Below, piece after piece: positions 52,779 to 61,980 of a DNA stretch of 64,000 bases. The notes beneath the pieces are model-generated. The model did no database searches. It saw nothing but the letters and a program-made list of their open reading frames with translations, and was not told the origin of the DNA. The stretch lies in contig JADNRY010000276.1 of the NCBI GenBank assembly GCA_015501585.1, positions 16,923-80,922 of the forward strand, read 5' to 3'. How positions within the stretch are numbered: position 1 is the first letter of the stretch; every line of letters starts with the position of its first letter. Position numbers and translations under genes: made by a program. The DNA is from Rhodocollybia butyracea. Taxonomy: Eukaryota; Basidiomycota; Agaricomycetes; Agaricales; Omphalotaceae.

Positions 52779-54953
52779 CCGAGTGACGTGTTTGACGACG
52801 TTCAGAAGTTACTCTGAACTGATATAAGCAGTGAGCTGACTATCCACTCTATTCCTACTGTTGTGATGTTCCTTTGTCGTGGTTGATACCATTAGTACCG
52901 TCACGACGAAGTTATGAACAACACGATGTTTCGCTGTATTTATACCATCTTCTCTGCGGCAGTTCTACGGCGATTGGAGGTTCTTATGTAACGAAAAGAA
53001 GAGATGAGTGTTGAGAAAATAAGCGCGTACCTTCCTAATAAGTATATATTACTCTTGCCTCAGCGCTCAGCGGGATGGCATGGTTGACTTTACAGCTTTA
53101 CAGCGAGACCCGGAAAACTCACAGGTGACAATTCTGGGTAATAGGTGCGCAATTTATCGGTGATTGAAACGTTGAACTGTTTTGAATATTTAGCTAGAAT
53201 AAGCCGGCAACTCAGCAAGTAGGATGAAGGAAGAAACGAAGGATTCAGGAAGAGAATTGCCTTCCTTACGCCGAGGACGACCCGGAAATCAATCAGCATC
53301 TAACCCTGTAAATGATACCGATAATCCTCTTGGTCGACGTCAGAAGAGATCTCAGTCTCCAAATGGACCCGCTCAGCCCTGCCGCTTCCGCGAGGAAAAT
53401 CCTTGACAGATGCCGCGAATGCCGTTACCGCACCCATCAAGCTCAAGCCGGATGCGTGTTTGCCAAATCTCCCTAATCCCGTGCTGCAATGCCCAACTTT
53501 TCAATCCCAAGCTCAAGCCGCCACTCCATCTGCTCCATTTCCATCCGCCTCTGGTCCTTTCTATCGCGTTCGTCTTGTTGCTCATCGTGATTACAGTAGA
53601 TCATTCTGGTTCGATGCTATCGCACGCGATATGCGAGTCGGTGGTCCAGTTTTACAATTACATATGTCGCTTCGCAGATAACGGCGGATTCAATAACGAT
53701 GACCCCATCGCCAAAATGGCGCAAAGATTGGGATACTGTACGATGGCAATAGAATCCCATGAGCAACTATTTAGGGGGTTTGAATTCAGCTAGACTAAGG
53801 CTATACCACCGATACGATCGCCTGAAATAGTCTCTGGTACTCTAATTGCTACTGAAATGCAAAAAAATTATATAAAACGAATTTCAGAGGAATAAAACAC
53901 TAATAAAACACTAATAAAACGGTAATAAAACGGTAACAAAGCACTAGTAAAATACTGGGATGACTTGTTGTGCCGCCTATTGGGCATTTCATCGCGTTTG
54001 AAGGAGTTTTAGCAGGTACTAGTGGAGTCTGATCAATCTTCTAATGCATACTCTGGAGTTTGGAGAGATATCCGGGCATTTCAATGCGATGAAATAGTAG
54101 ACTATAGGTATTTTTTCTCTCTATCATGTTGCTCTCACCTATCTTATATGTCATCTGAAGTCAGAACTACAAGATACTTACAACTTTCAGCGACGGTGCG
54201 AAGATGCCGCGTCGCCGCCCCACAACGGACCGCTTGCTCATTCGGAATTTCCGGCCCAGCGCGCTTATGTTTGTTTATACCACCGCAATCCTGTTTTTGC
54301 GGTGGTACAAACAAACTCACACAGCCCCTCAATTACCTTTGCTAGCATCATTATCGCTGTGTTCGAAAGGTCAGCTTAAAGTTACAGAAAGCCAAAACAG
54401 TCTGACAAGATGCCTGCTTGGCAATGACTCAACGACTTTCACATAATGTTCCGTGTTTTCCACAATGTGCCTAATTGTCGCTGGACCGTTGGGACGTGGA
54501 TATGAGCCGGCGTGTTATCTCTTCGTCGCCGTTGTCATTGGGCCTCTGGAATTTTACTACTACTTGTGTGTCTTTCATACAAATCTATATTTTCGTGTTG
54601 ACATTGTTTTTTTAGGATTCTCCTTGTGCCAACTCAAGTGGATAACAAATGCTACATCTTCAACGGTTGACCCGAAACCAAACAAAGGTCAAGGATCTAC
54701 GCAATACCACAATACCAACTCCAATTCCACTGCCGATTCCAACGCTACTGACTCAAATTCTGACATCTCGATTCCAAGTCCATTTCATACATTCCGAGGA
54801 TGCCTCTTCATTGGACATGCAACTGCGTACAAATGTGAACCTGGTCTTCTGTTCACTGGGGTGTCTGGACAGTACTGCTATGATGCACACTCCCTTGCCA
54901 ATTGCAGGAGGTGAAGGTATCAGTACTTTCTTAGATACTTAGTGCCAGAGATG
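52779..54953. other. Region with only weak coding signals
   Basis: Plus-strand ORFs (53224-53406 basic; 53403-53793 in two frames; 54453-54914 with hydrophobic segments and an Asn/Ser/Thr-rich stretch) show no recognised domain. A tandem ACTAATAAAAC-type 11/12-mer lies at about 53893-53960, and a strong hairpin at 54269-54316. Confidence 0.3.
54269..54316. repeat. 20-bp-stem hairpin
   Basis: Arms at 54269-54288 and 54297-54316 are complementary at 19 of 20 positions (GTTTGTTTATACCACCGCAA against its partner), with an 8-nt loop. Possibly a foldback remnant or a palindromic regulatory site. Confidence 0.65.
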
Positions 54954-55163
54954 TTACAGACCCAGGTCATTGTCATTGTTATGTACCCCTTCTCCGTCTT
55001 CTGGGTCTAACCAAGCCTCATTATCTACTCTCACCTTGTCCTCGCTCTCTTCCTCGCTCTCTTCCTTGCTCCCTTCCTCGCTCCCTTCCTTGCCTTCTTC
55101 CTCTGACCTCTCCATATCAAGATCAGTGTCCACATTGACTTGTTCTCCCTCAGACACTGTATT
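54954..55163 (-). pseudogene. 3' end of transposon-linked gene split by chromovirus
   Basis: The C-terminal acidic tail (EEEGKEGSEEGSKEESEEESED, given by tandem CTCGCTCCCTTCC-type repeats) and stop (54954-54956) of the gene whose upstream part lies at 61981-64000. The reading joins exactly across the chromovirus once its GTATT target duplication is counted once (ASNDN then TVSEGEQ). Confidence 0.75.
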
Positions 55164-55581
55164 TGTCACAGATTTCTATTCATTTGCTTTATCTTATATT
55201 TTATCTTATCTATCAATATCTTATCTGTGCCATGGGCTTATCATTACATTAGATCTATATCTTATTTATTACTTAAAGTAGATAGATACCAGATGTATTA
55301 CTGTCTAACCTTGACAGATGGTGACACCTTTTGACAGATAGTTTCACCTTGACAGTAGAACCTTCTAGAACTACCCAGAGTAGGTAGAACCTTCTGGAAC
55401 TACCCAGAGTAAAGTACTCTGGGTCCTATTTAGTTACACATGTATATAAGTAGTGGGGTCTGCTCCTACAGTCCCCAGACTCAAGAACATCTTATTGTCT
55501 TCATACAAGCATCTCTCTCTCACACTTAGCTTCTTACTTCCCCTATCAACACATTAAGCAGGTGAGCTTAGATTTGTGATA
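55164..55581 (+). repeat. 5' LTR and promoter of copy 2
   Basis: 418 bp. Against the 437-bp LTR of copy 1 it lacks 19 bp within the TGACAG repeat region. It carries two perfect heat-shock elements (55357-55371 and 55386-55400), the ACCCAGAGTA palindrome, TATATAAG (55443-55450) and a CAG|GTGAGC splice donor at 55559-55567. Confidence 0.93.
55357..55400 (+). promoter_or_regulatory. Twin heat-shock elements in LTR
   Basis: 55357-55371 reads AGAAC CTTCT AGAAC and 55386-55400 reads AGAAC CTTCT GGAAC: each is three contiguous alternating nGAAn/nTTCn pentamers, the consensus bound by heat-shock factor trimers. The second ends 43 bp before the TATA box. Function is inferred; both are also present in copy 1, while the 3' LTR of copy 2 has lost one. 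Confidence 0.6.
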
Positions 55582-56148
55582 GTTTCTTGAGTCTTGCTGC
55601 TTTGCTGCCTGTTGCTACTGCATCAGGTGGTAGGTTCATTTGTTGCAGGTTGTCCAGTCTTTCTTCTGTCATCTTTGGGTCCTGGGGGATTACTGTCAGT
55701 TCTGGGGGTTATTGCCAGTTCTGGGGGATCTTTGATGCTGTTCCTGAAAAGGACTGTGTCTTCTATGGGATGCACCTTCTCCTTGAAGGGTGGCTCAACT
55801 CTGAGAGCTGCATGCTGACCTATTTGCCGGGCCCTAGGCATAAGGGGTATTTGCTGCATTTTAACTTTATTGTTGAAGGATGCAACAGACTGGTCACTGC
55901 TCTTGTCACTCAGCATGCCATGAGCCTTCGGGTATCGACGGCTAAACCAGTTTGGGCAGATTGAGTCGCTTGTGTTATACAAGGGCCAAAACCCATTTGC
56001 TATGTGAAAGTGCACACATAGAGACTTGCCACTTTGACGAAGAAGACATCAAGACCTGGACAACCACAACACTGGACACCACCTTTTCCCTTGTACTCTG
56101 TCTGCTGAAAAGCAACGTTGTACTTATGCCATTTGCCACAGTGCCACT
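55582..56148 (+). other. 5' leader of copy 2
   Basis: Transcribed leader between LTR and pre-gag ORF. A 125-codon sense frame (55587-55964) lacks an ATG start and differs from copy 1 by a 20-bp duplication near 55694-55735, so I do not call it a gene. A tRNA-type primer-binding TGG is not obvious after the LTR end. Confidence 0.4.
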
Positions 56149-56871
56149 ATGCCAAAACAGTACCATGATCGCCGAACCTTTGCCAGAGATATTAATACTG
56201 GTCTATATGAACGCATCATCATTCATAGGGCAACACGCCAGAAGTTTGCCCGAGTGGGGGCGCCACGCCGCATCACAATCCCTTCCCAACTCCCTCCAAA
56301 AATCCGTCCACTTACCCTAGAGGAACGGATCTCCTTCTCTAACTACCATGAAGAGGAGAGAAACACACTCAGCCTTCTGTCTCGCCTCACCCAGGAAAAA
56401 TCCAAATTGGAGGACAGAATTACCAACTCACCAACTCCCCTTGTTGATCGGATTACAGACCCACTTCCCTTTCCATCCATTCACATTCCTCCTCCTATCC
56501 CTTCAGAAATCAAATTCCGGAAGGAGAAATTCCTATGCCGCATCAAGGAATTCCGACCAATGGTCTTAGCCACTATAAATCGGTACCTCCCTCTGTTTGA
56601 TCTATTAAATGAGGATGATGAAATGGAATGGACTGGAGAATCATTCAGGGTCCCTCATGATACTCGGAATGAGTTATGGAGATGGTTTCTAGAATTACAG
56701 AGATTTGAGATGGACATGAATTCTGTAGGACACACTCTCACTCATGCACAGTGGAGACAACTCAAAAGGGAACTTAAGCGGCTGGGGAAGTTTGAACTAA
56801 AAAGTCTAAATAGTCAACTCCCTGAGATTTGTACTGCACTCATGGCATTAGATATCACACTACCACTATAA
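56149..56871 (+). CDS. Pre-gag ORF of the chromovirus
   Basis: 240 codons from MPKQYHDRR to a stop just before the gag leader. The N-terminus is basic (HRATRQKFARVG), the middle proline-rich (IHIPPPIPSE), and the C-terminal 100 residues predominantly helical and charged (RNELWRWFLELQRFEMDM, WRQLKRELKRLGK). No zinc finger, protease or known retroelement accessory domain seen; function unknown. Copy 1 keeps only its first and last codons, so the ORF is ancestral and was deleted there. It lies within a predicted intron (55562-56965), so unspliced RNA could express it and spliced RNA gag. Confidence 0.65.
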   Translation: MPKQYHDRRTFARDINTGLYERIIIHRATRQKFARVGAPRRITIPSQLPPKIRPLTLEERISFSNYHEEERNTLSLLSRLTQEKSKLEDRITNSPTPLVDRITDPLPFPSIHIPPPIPSEIKFRKEKFLCRIKEFRPMVLATINRYLPLFDLLNEDDEMEWTGESFRVPHDTRNELWRWFLELQRFEMDMNSVGHTLTHAQWRQLKRELKRLGKFELKSLNSQLPEICTALMALDITLPL

Positions 56872-56967
56872 ATTGTACTTGGCATAAAATTAATTGGCAC
56901 TTTATTTTTTCAATCCTAACTTTGTTTTTTTATCACAAACACATTGGCTAATTACCATTAAGCAGAA

Positions 56968-58443
56968 ATGTCATCTTTCACACCTTACCAACCTAACATC
57001 TCGATGGTTGATGTAGAGAACTGGGCTGAAAGTGTAGCTCAAAATGTGGATATGACTACTATTGGCTTTGGTTCTGAAGCCCAACGTAATGAGGTTGGAC
57101 GGTTATTCCGAAATGCCCACTTGACAACTAGTAGCACTGTTAAAAATTATGTTGACCAACATATTGATGAGCTTTCTGATTGGATGAATGAAGCTTTTAG
57201 TATGGCTGCTCATACCCAGGATGCTCTCAAGGAGGAAATTAAAAACCTCAGGCAACTAGTTGACACACAGGCCCAACTTCTTCAGGCCTATAAAACCCAG
57301 TTGGATAGAATCCCTGCTGGAACTGGTGCTGGCTCCATCACTAGACTTAAAGTCCCTGAACCACCAACATTCTCTGGGACAGATAACAAAATGTCACTGG
57401 AGGATTGGTTAAATCAAGTCACTCTGTATTGTTCATCATCTGGCATTGTGACAGATCACCAAAAAATTGTGACTGCACTGACTCGCTTACGTTCACCTGC
57501 CACAACATACATGAAGCGCTACTTTGATGATAACCGTCTTGGAAAAGACTTGGGACTTTGGGATAAATTTGTAGAGGAGTTAACCACTATTTATGGCCGC
57601 CGTGATGACAAAGAAGGAGCAAAGGATGAGCTCACTCAGCTTTGGACCAATAAAACTTTGGCCAATAAGGACTTCATTAAATATGCTGAACAATACCGCA
57701 CTTTGGCACGCCTTGTTGAATATCAAGACAATATCCATATTGACAAGCTGCGGAATGTTATCTCACAAGAATTGCGTAATGCACTTGTGCTACTTGAAGT
57801 TGTAGGAAAATCACCTACCAAATGGGAGGAGTACTTAGAGCTTCTCCTGTTGGCCTACAAAAGCTTACATCCTGAGAAAACTAAAGGCTCTATTTTTGGC
57901 ACTGGAAACAGTAAAGGCAATGGCAATGGCAACAATGATCCACAACCTATGGAGATTGATATGGCAAAAAGAGGGAAGGGTAAAACACCAGAACAAATAA
58001 ATTCCCAGGAGACAAAAGGCAAACTTTGCCAAATATGCTCTGCAAAGGGTTTGAAATTCAAAGCAAAAAGTCATAATACCAATGACTGCTATGACAAACC
58101 TGGGAATGAGAATAAACGCCCTGCTCCTAAACCCTCTAATTCAACTTCATCAACCAGTGGACAGGGACATAAAGGAAAGCAGCCTGTGCATGGAGATAAA
58201 AAATCATTCAAAGCACGGCTGTTGGAATTATTTGATGAACTTGACAATGATGAGTCAGCAACCCCAACTGAAACTCTCAATGTCAATCATGCGAGCATCA
58301 CCGAAATTGTCGAACCCATGCCATCTGAAAAGAGGGCAACTGCACAAGTCAATGATGTGCAGGAGGGAACTTCAAAACTGAAAAATCAGCCCAAGTGGGT
58401 CAGAAGTCGACAATACGAAGTGGATTTTCCACAAGGACTGTAG
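56968..58443 (+). CDS. Gag polyprotein, copy 2
   Basis: 491 codons, nearly identical to copy 1 gag (one clear difference, NSTSST for NSTPST). Same capsid domain and C-x2-C-x11-H-x4-C motif. The ATG follows a CAG acceptor-like site by 2 nt. Intact, in contrast with the damaged pol. Confidence 0.92.
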   Translation: MSSFTPYQPNISMVDVENWAESVAQNVDMTTIGFGSEAQRNEVGRLFRNAHLTTSSTVKNYVDQHIDELSDWMNEAFSMAAHTQDALKEEIKNLRQLVDTQAQLLQAYKTQLDRIPAGTGAGSITRLKVPEPPTFSGTDNKMSLEDWLNQVTLYCSSSGIVTDHQKIVTALTRLRSPATTYMKRYFDDNRLGKDLGLWDKFVEELTTIYGRRDDKEGAKDELTQLWTNKTLANKDFIKYAEQYRTLARLVEYQDNIHIDKLRNVISQELRNALVLLEVVGKSPTKWEEYLELLLLAYKSLHPEKTKGSIFGTGNSKGNGNGNNDPQPMEIDMAKRGKGKTPEQINSQETKGKLCQICSAKGLKFKAKSHNTNDCYDKPGNENKRPAPKPSNSTSSTSGQGHKGKQPVHGDKKSFKARLLELFDELDNDESATPTETLNVNHASITEIVEPMPSEKRATAQVNDVQEGTSKLKNQPKWVRSRQYEVDFPQGL

Positions 58444-61400
58444 AGGAGAATGTCTGTGATCTACAGTCTGGAAATTATATACCTAATATCAGCCTTAATA
58501 ATAATGAAGTAGTTCTGGAATCTTGTGTAAATAGTATAGCTCGTAACAATAAAATGTCATTTAGACTTCCAGTAACACTTTGGGTATATGGTACAAAAGC
58601 GCAGGCCGAGGCTCTTGTTGACTCTGGGGCCACAACAAACTTCATTGACAAAGCATTTGTTGAAAGAAATCACCTGGTAACTGATAAATTGGCAAAACCG
58701 TATCCAGTATTGAATGCGGATGGAACACCTAATGTAGCAGGAGAAGTGAGTGAATATGTCAGTGCCTACCTTGAGATTGGCACACATAAAACCCGTCAAA
58801 TCCTGTTTGTCACACAACTTGGTGATAAGGATATGATGATTGGTTACTCCTACCTGTATAAACATAATCCAGAAATTAACTGGAAATCAGGGGAATGGGT
58901 TATCCAATTCCCCGGATCTCTGATCTGGTTGATGCACTAAGCAGGCATCAATCTTCACAAAAATTGATTTAAGATGGGGATACAATAATGTCCGCATTCG
59001 TGAAGGGGATGAATGGAAGACAGCATTCATTACTAAAAGGGGTCTTTTTGAGGCAACTGTCATGTATTTTGGGTTCTCTAATGCACCTGCACATTCCAGT
59101 CTATGATGAATGACTTATTAGGTGATCTCATCAGGAAAGGGCAAGTTATGGTGTATTTGGATGATATCCTAATTTTTGGAAATGACAAGAAGGAACACAG
59201 GGAAATTGTCAAAGAAGTGCTGAAAAGGCTTCAAGACAATGACTTGTATGCAAAAGCTGAAAAATGTTTCTTTGAACAAGATAGCATAGAGTACCTTGGC
59301 ATGATCATCTCTCAAGGTTATGTTGCAATGGACTCAAAGAAGCTGTCTGGAGTTCTAGAGTGGCCTGTACCTGAAAAGGTCAAGCATGTTCAAGGCTTTC
59401 TTAGGTTTTGCAAATTTTTATCGCAGATTTATCAAAGATTTTGCTAAACTTGCTCAACCACTCACCAATCTCACCAAGAAGGATCAACCTTGGATCTGGG
59501 AAGAGGAACAGCAACAGACATTTGAAGCACTGAAACAAGCTTTTACCTCTGCCCCAATCTTAAGGATCCCGGATGACTCTAACCCATTCCGACTATCAAC
59601 TGATGCAAGTGACTTTGCAGTTGGAGCAGTTTTGTCTCAACTGGACCCAGATGAAAATCTCTGGCATCCAGTAGCCTTCTATTCCAAGTCACTCAGTGTC
59701 CATGAAAGGAACTATGAGATATATGACAAGGAGCTCCTAGCAATTATTAGAGCACTAGAAGAGTATAGACATTATTTGGAAGGGCATCCAGAGAAATTTG
59801 AAATATGGTCAGATCATCAGAATTTGACTTACTTTAAATCAGCTCAAAAGTTAACTCGGAGACAAGCACGATGGGCTCTGTACCTCACAAGGTTCAATTA
59901 CTCCCTACACCACAAACCAGGGAAATCAATGCAAGCCGAAGACCCTCTGTCCAGGAGGCCAGATCATGAGAAGGGGATAGACCTTGATAACAATGACCAA
60001 ATTTTGCTCAAACCTGAATTTTTTGCCATTCAGGCTATCGAGGCATCTCATGCATCACCTGTCAATGACGATCAAATCCTAAGAGAGGTCAAGGAAGCAC
60101 TACTTTCTGATGAAGTGACAAAGGATTACAAGTCACTGCTCAAGTCAGGACCACGAGAGTTTAAGAAATCTCTAGAAGAATGGAACTATGAAAATGGTCT
60201 ATTACTTTACCGTGGAAAAGTTTACATACCAAAGAGCACAAATGATCACTTGCGACGACGAATTGTTGAAATCCACCATGACATAACCTCTGCAGGACAT
60301 CCTGGCAGATGGAAAACATATGAACTCATCTCTAGAAATTACTGGTGGCCAGGGATGTCAATCTTTGTAAAGCATTATGTCACAGGTTGTGACACATGTC
60401 AGCGGATGAAAAAACCGCCCACAAAAGCCTTTTGGGACCTTACAACCAAACATGGTGCCTAATGGACCATGGGAGATCATTTACCATTGATCTGATCACT
60501 CAGATACCAGAATCTAATGGGTACAATGCAATATGTGTAGTGGTGGGACCGCCTATTAAAAAGGGCACACTTCTATCCCATTACAGTGAAATTTTCGGCC
60601 AAAGATCTGGCACAACTACTCTATGACAGGATCTATCCATTGCATGGACTACCATATTACAGATCATCTCTGACCGAGGACCACAGTTTGCAGGGGAGAT
60701 TTTTCCAAGAATGGGTGCAAACTACTTGGAATTCAATCCACAATGTCTACTGCATACCACCCACAGACAGATGGTCAAACTGAATGTGTTAATCAGATTT
60801 CTGGAACAGTACCTTAGGTGCTATGTTGATTATAATCTCAGTGATTGGGCAAAACTGTTAAGTACAGCAGAATTTGCCTACAACAACTTAGCACATGAGG
60901 GCACAAAGGAGAGTCCATTCTTCTTGGAATATGGACGTCATCTCCGTGCAGGTCCAACATTATTAAAGGAGGGTCTTCCAATTGACCTAAATGACATGAT
61001 GCAAAGAAGATTTGAAGCCCAAGAGCAGGCAAAAGCAGCTCTAAAGTTAGCAGCTGAGCGGATGAAATGGTACTATGACCTGGGTGTACAGAACATTCCA
61101 TTCAAAGTTGGAGACCTTGTATTACTAAATCTCAAGGACTACCAAACTACAGAACAAGCACTCCGGCCTCGATATGAAGGACCATTCAAAATTATTGAAA
61201 AGTTGTCTGAAGTAACATTCAAACTGGAGTTGCCAGAAAAGTACCGTGCAATACACCCTGTATTTCATGCCAGCAAACTAGCCACCTATAATGAACCAAC
61301 TATTGTTGGGCAAAAGAGTCCCACACCTCAACCAGTTACAATTGGTGGACAAGAGGAGTGGGTTGTGGAAGAAATTCTCCAACACAGAGTTCGTGGAAAA

Positions 61401-61550
61401 ACCACCCAATACCTTGTACGATGGAAAGGATTCACTCGTGATCATGATACCTGGGAACCTGAAGGAAATTTAAGGAATGCTCAGGAGATGATAAGAAAGT
61501 ACAAAGCAAAAGGCCTCAAAGCTGTGAGGATGATGGAATTTGATGATTAA
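58395..61550 (+). pseudogene. Pol of copy 2, deleted and frameshifted
   Basis: Begins in the -1 frame inside the gag end. The protease part (VDSGATTNF) is intact to about 58905, where the sequence jumps from GEWV to the [11 protein letters not shown] region of reverse transcriptase, deleting about 600 bp present in copy 1. Further one-base changes follow (near 58944, 59093, 59394, 60412, 60485, 60548, 60700-60715, 60802), so the rest is split into ORFs at 59103-59447, 59386-60462 and 60711-61550. These retain YLDDILIF, RNase H, integrase and chromodomain motifs. The last ORF, ending in the chromodomain, is undamaged. Confidence 0.9.
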
Positions 61551-61579
61551 ACTCTGATTTCTCAACGGAGCTCAAATCT

Positions 61580-61588
61580 AAAGGGGGG
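61580..61588 (+). promoter_or_regulatory. Polypurine tract, copy 2
   Basis: AAAGGGGGG, 3 bp before the 3' LTR; one G shorter than in copy 1. Confidence 0.7.
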
Positions 61589-61591
61589 TGA

Positions 61592-61980
61592 TGTCACAGA
61601 TTTCTATTCATTTGCTTTATCTTATATTTTATCTTATCTATCAATATCTTATCTGTGCCATGGGCTTATCATTACATTAGATCTATATCTTATTTATTAC
61701 TTAAAGTAGATAGATACCAGATGTATTACTGTCTAACCTTGACAGATGGTGACACCTTTTGACAGATAGTTTCACCTTGACAGTAGAACCTTCTAGAACT
61801 ACCCAGAGTAAAGTACTCTGGGTCCTATTTAGTTACACATGTATATAAGTAGTGGGGTCTGCTCCTACAGTCCCCAGACTCAAGAACATCTTATTGTCTT
61901 CATACAAGCATCTCTCTCTCACACTTAGCTTCTTACTTCCCCTATCAACACATTAAGCAGGTGAGCTTAGATTTGTGATA
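61592..61980 (+). repeat. 3' LTR of copy 2
   Basis: 389 bp. Shares the 19-bp absence of its 5' LTR and additionally lacks 29 bp containing the second heat-shock element; otherwise identical to the 5' LTR. The shared 19-bp gap shows that it predates this insertion; the 29-bp loss came after. Confidence 0.93.

Larger units (their letters stand above)
55164..61980 (+). mobile_element. Ty3/gypsy chromovirus, copy 2
   Basis: 6817 bp on the plus strand with a perfect 5-bp target duplication GTATT (55159-55163 and 61981-61985). Same family as copy 1: gag differs by only a few bases. The LTRs are 418 and 389 bp. It keeps an intact 240-codon ORF upstream of gag, but pol has lost about 600 bp (protease to reverse transcriptase palm) and carries many one-base insertions. 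It interrupts a minus-strand gene. Confidence 0.95.
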
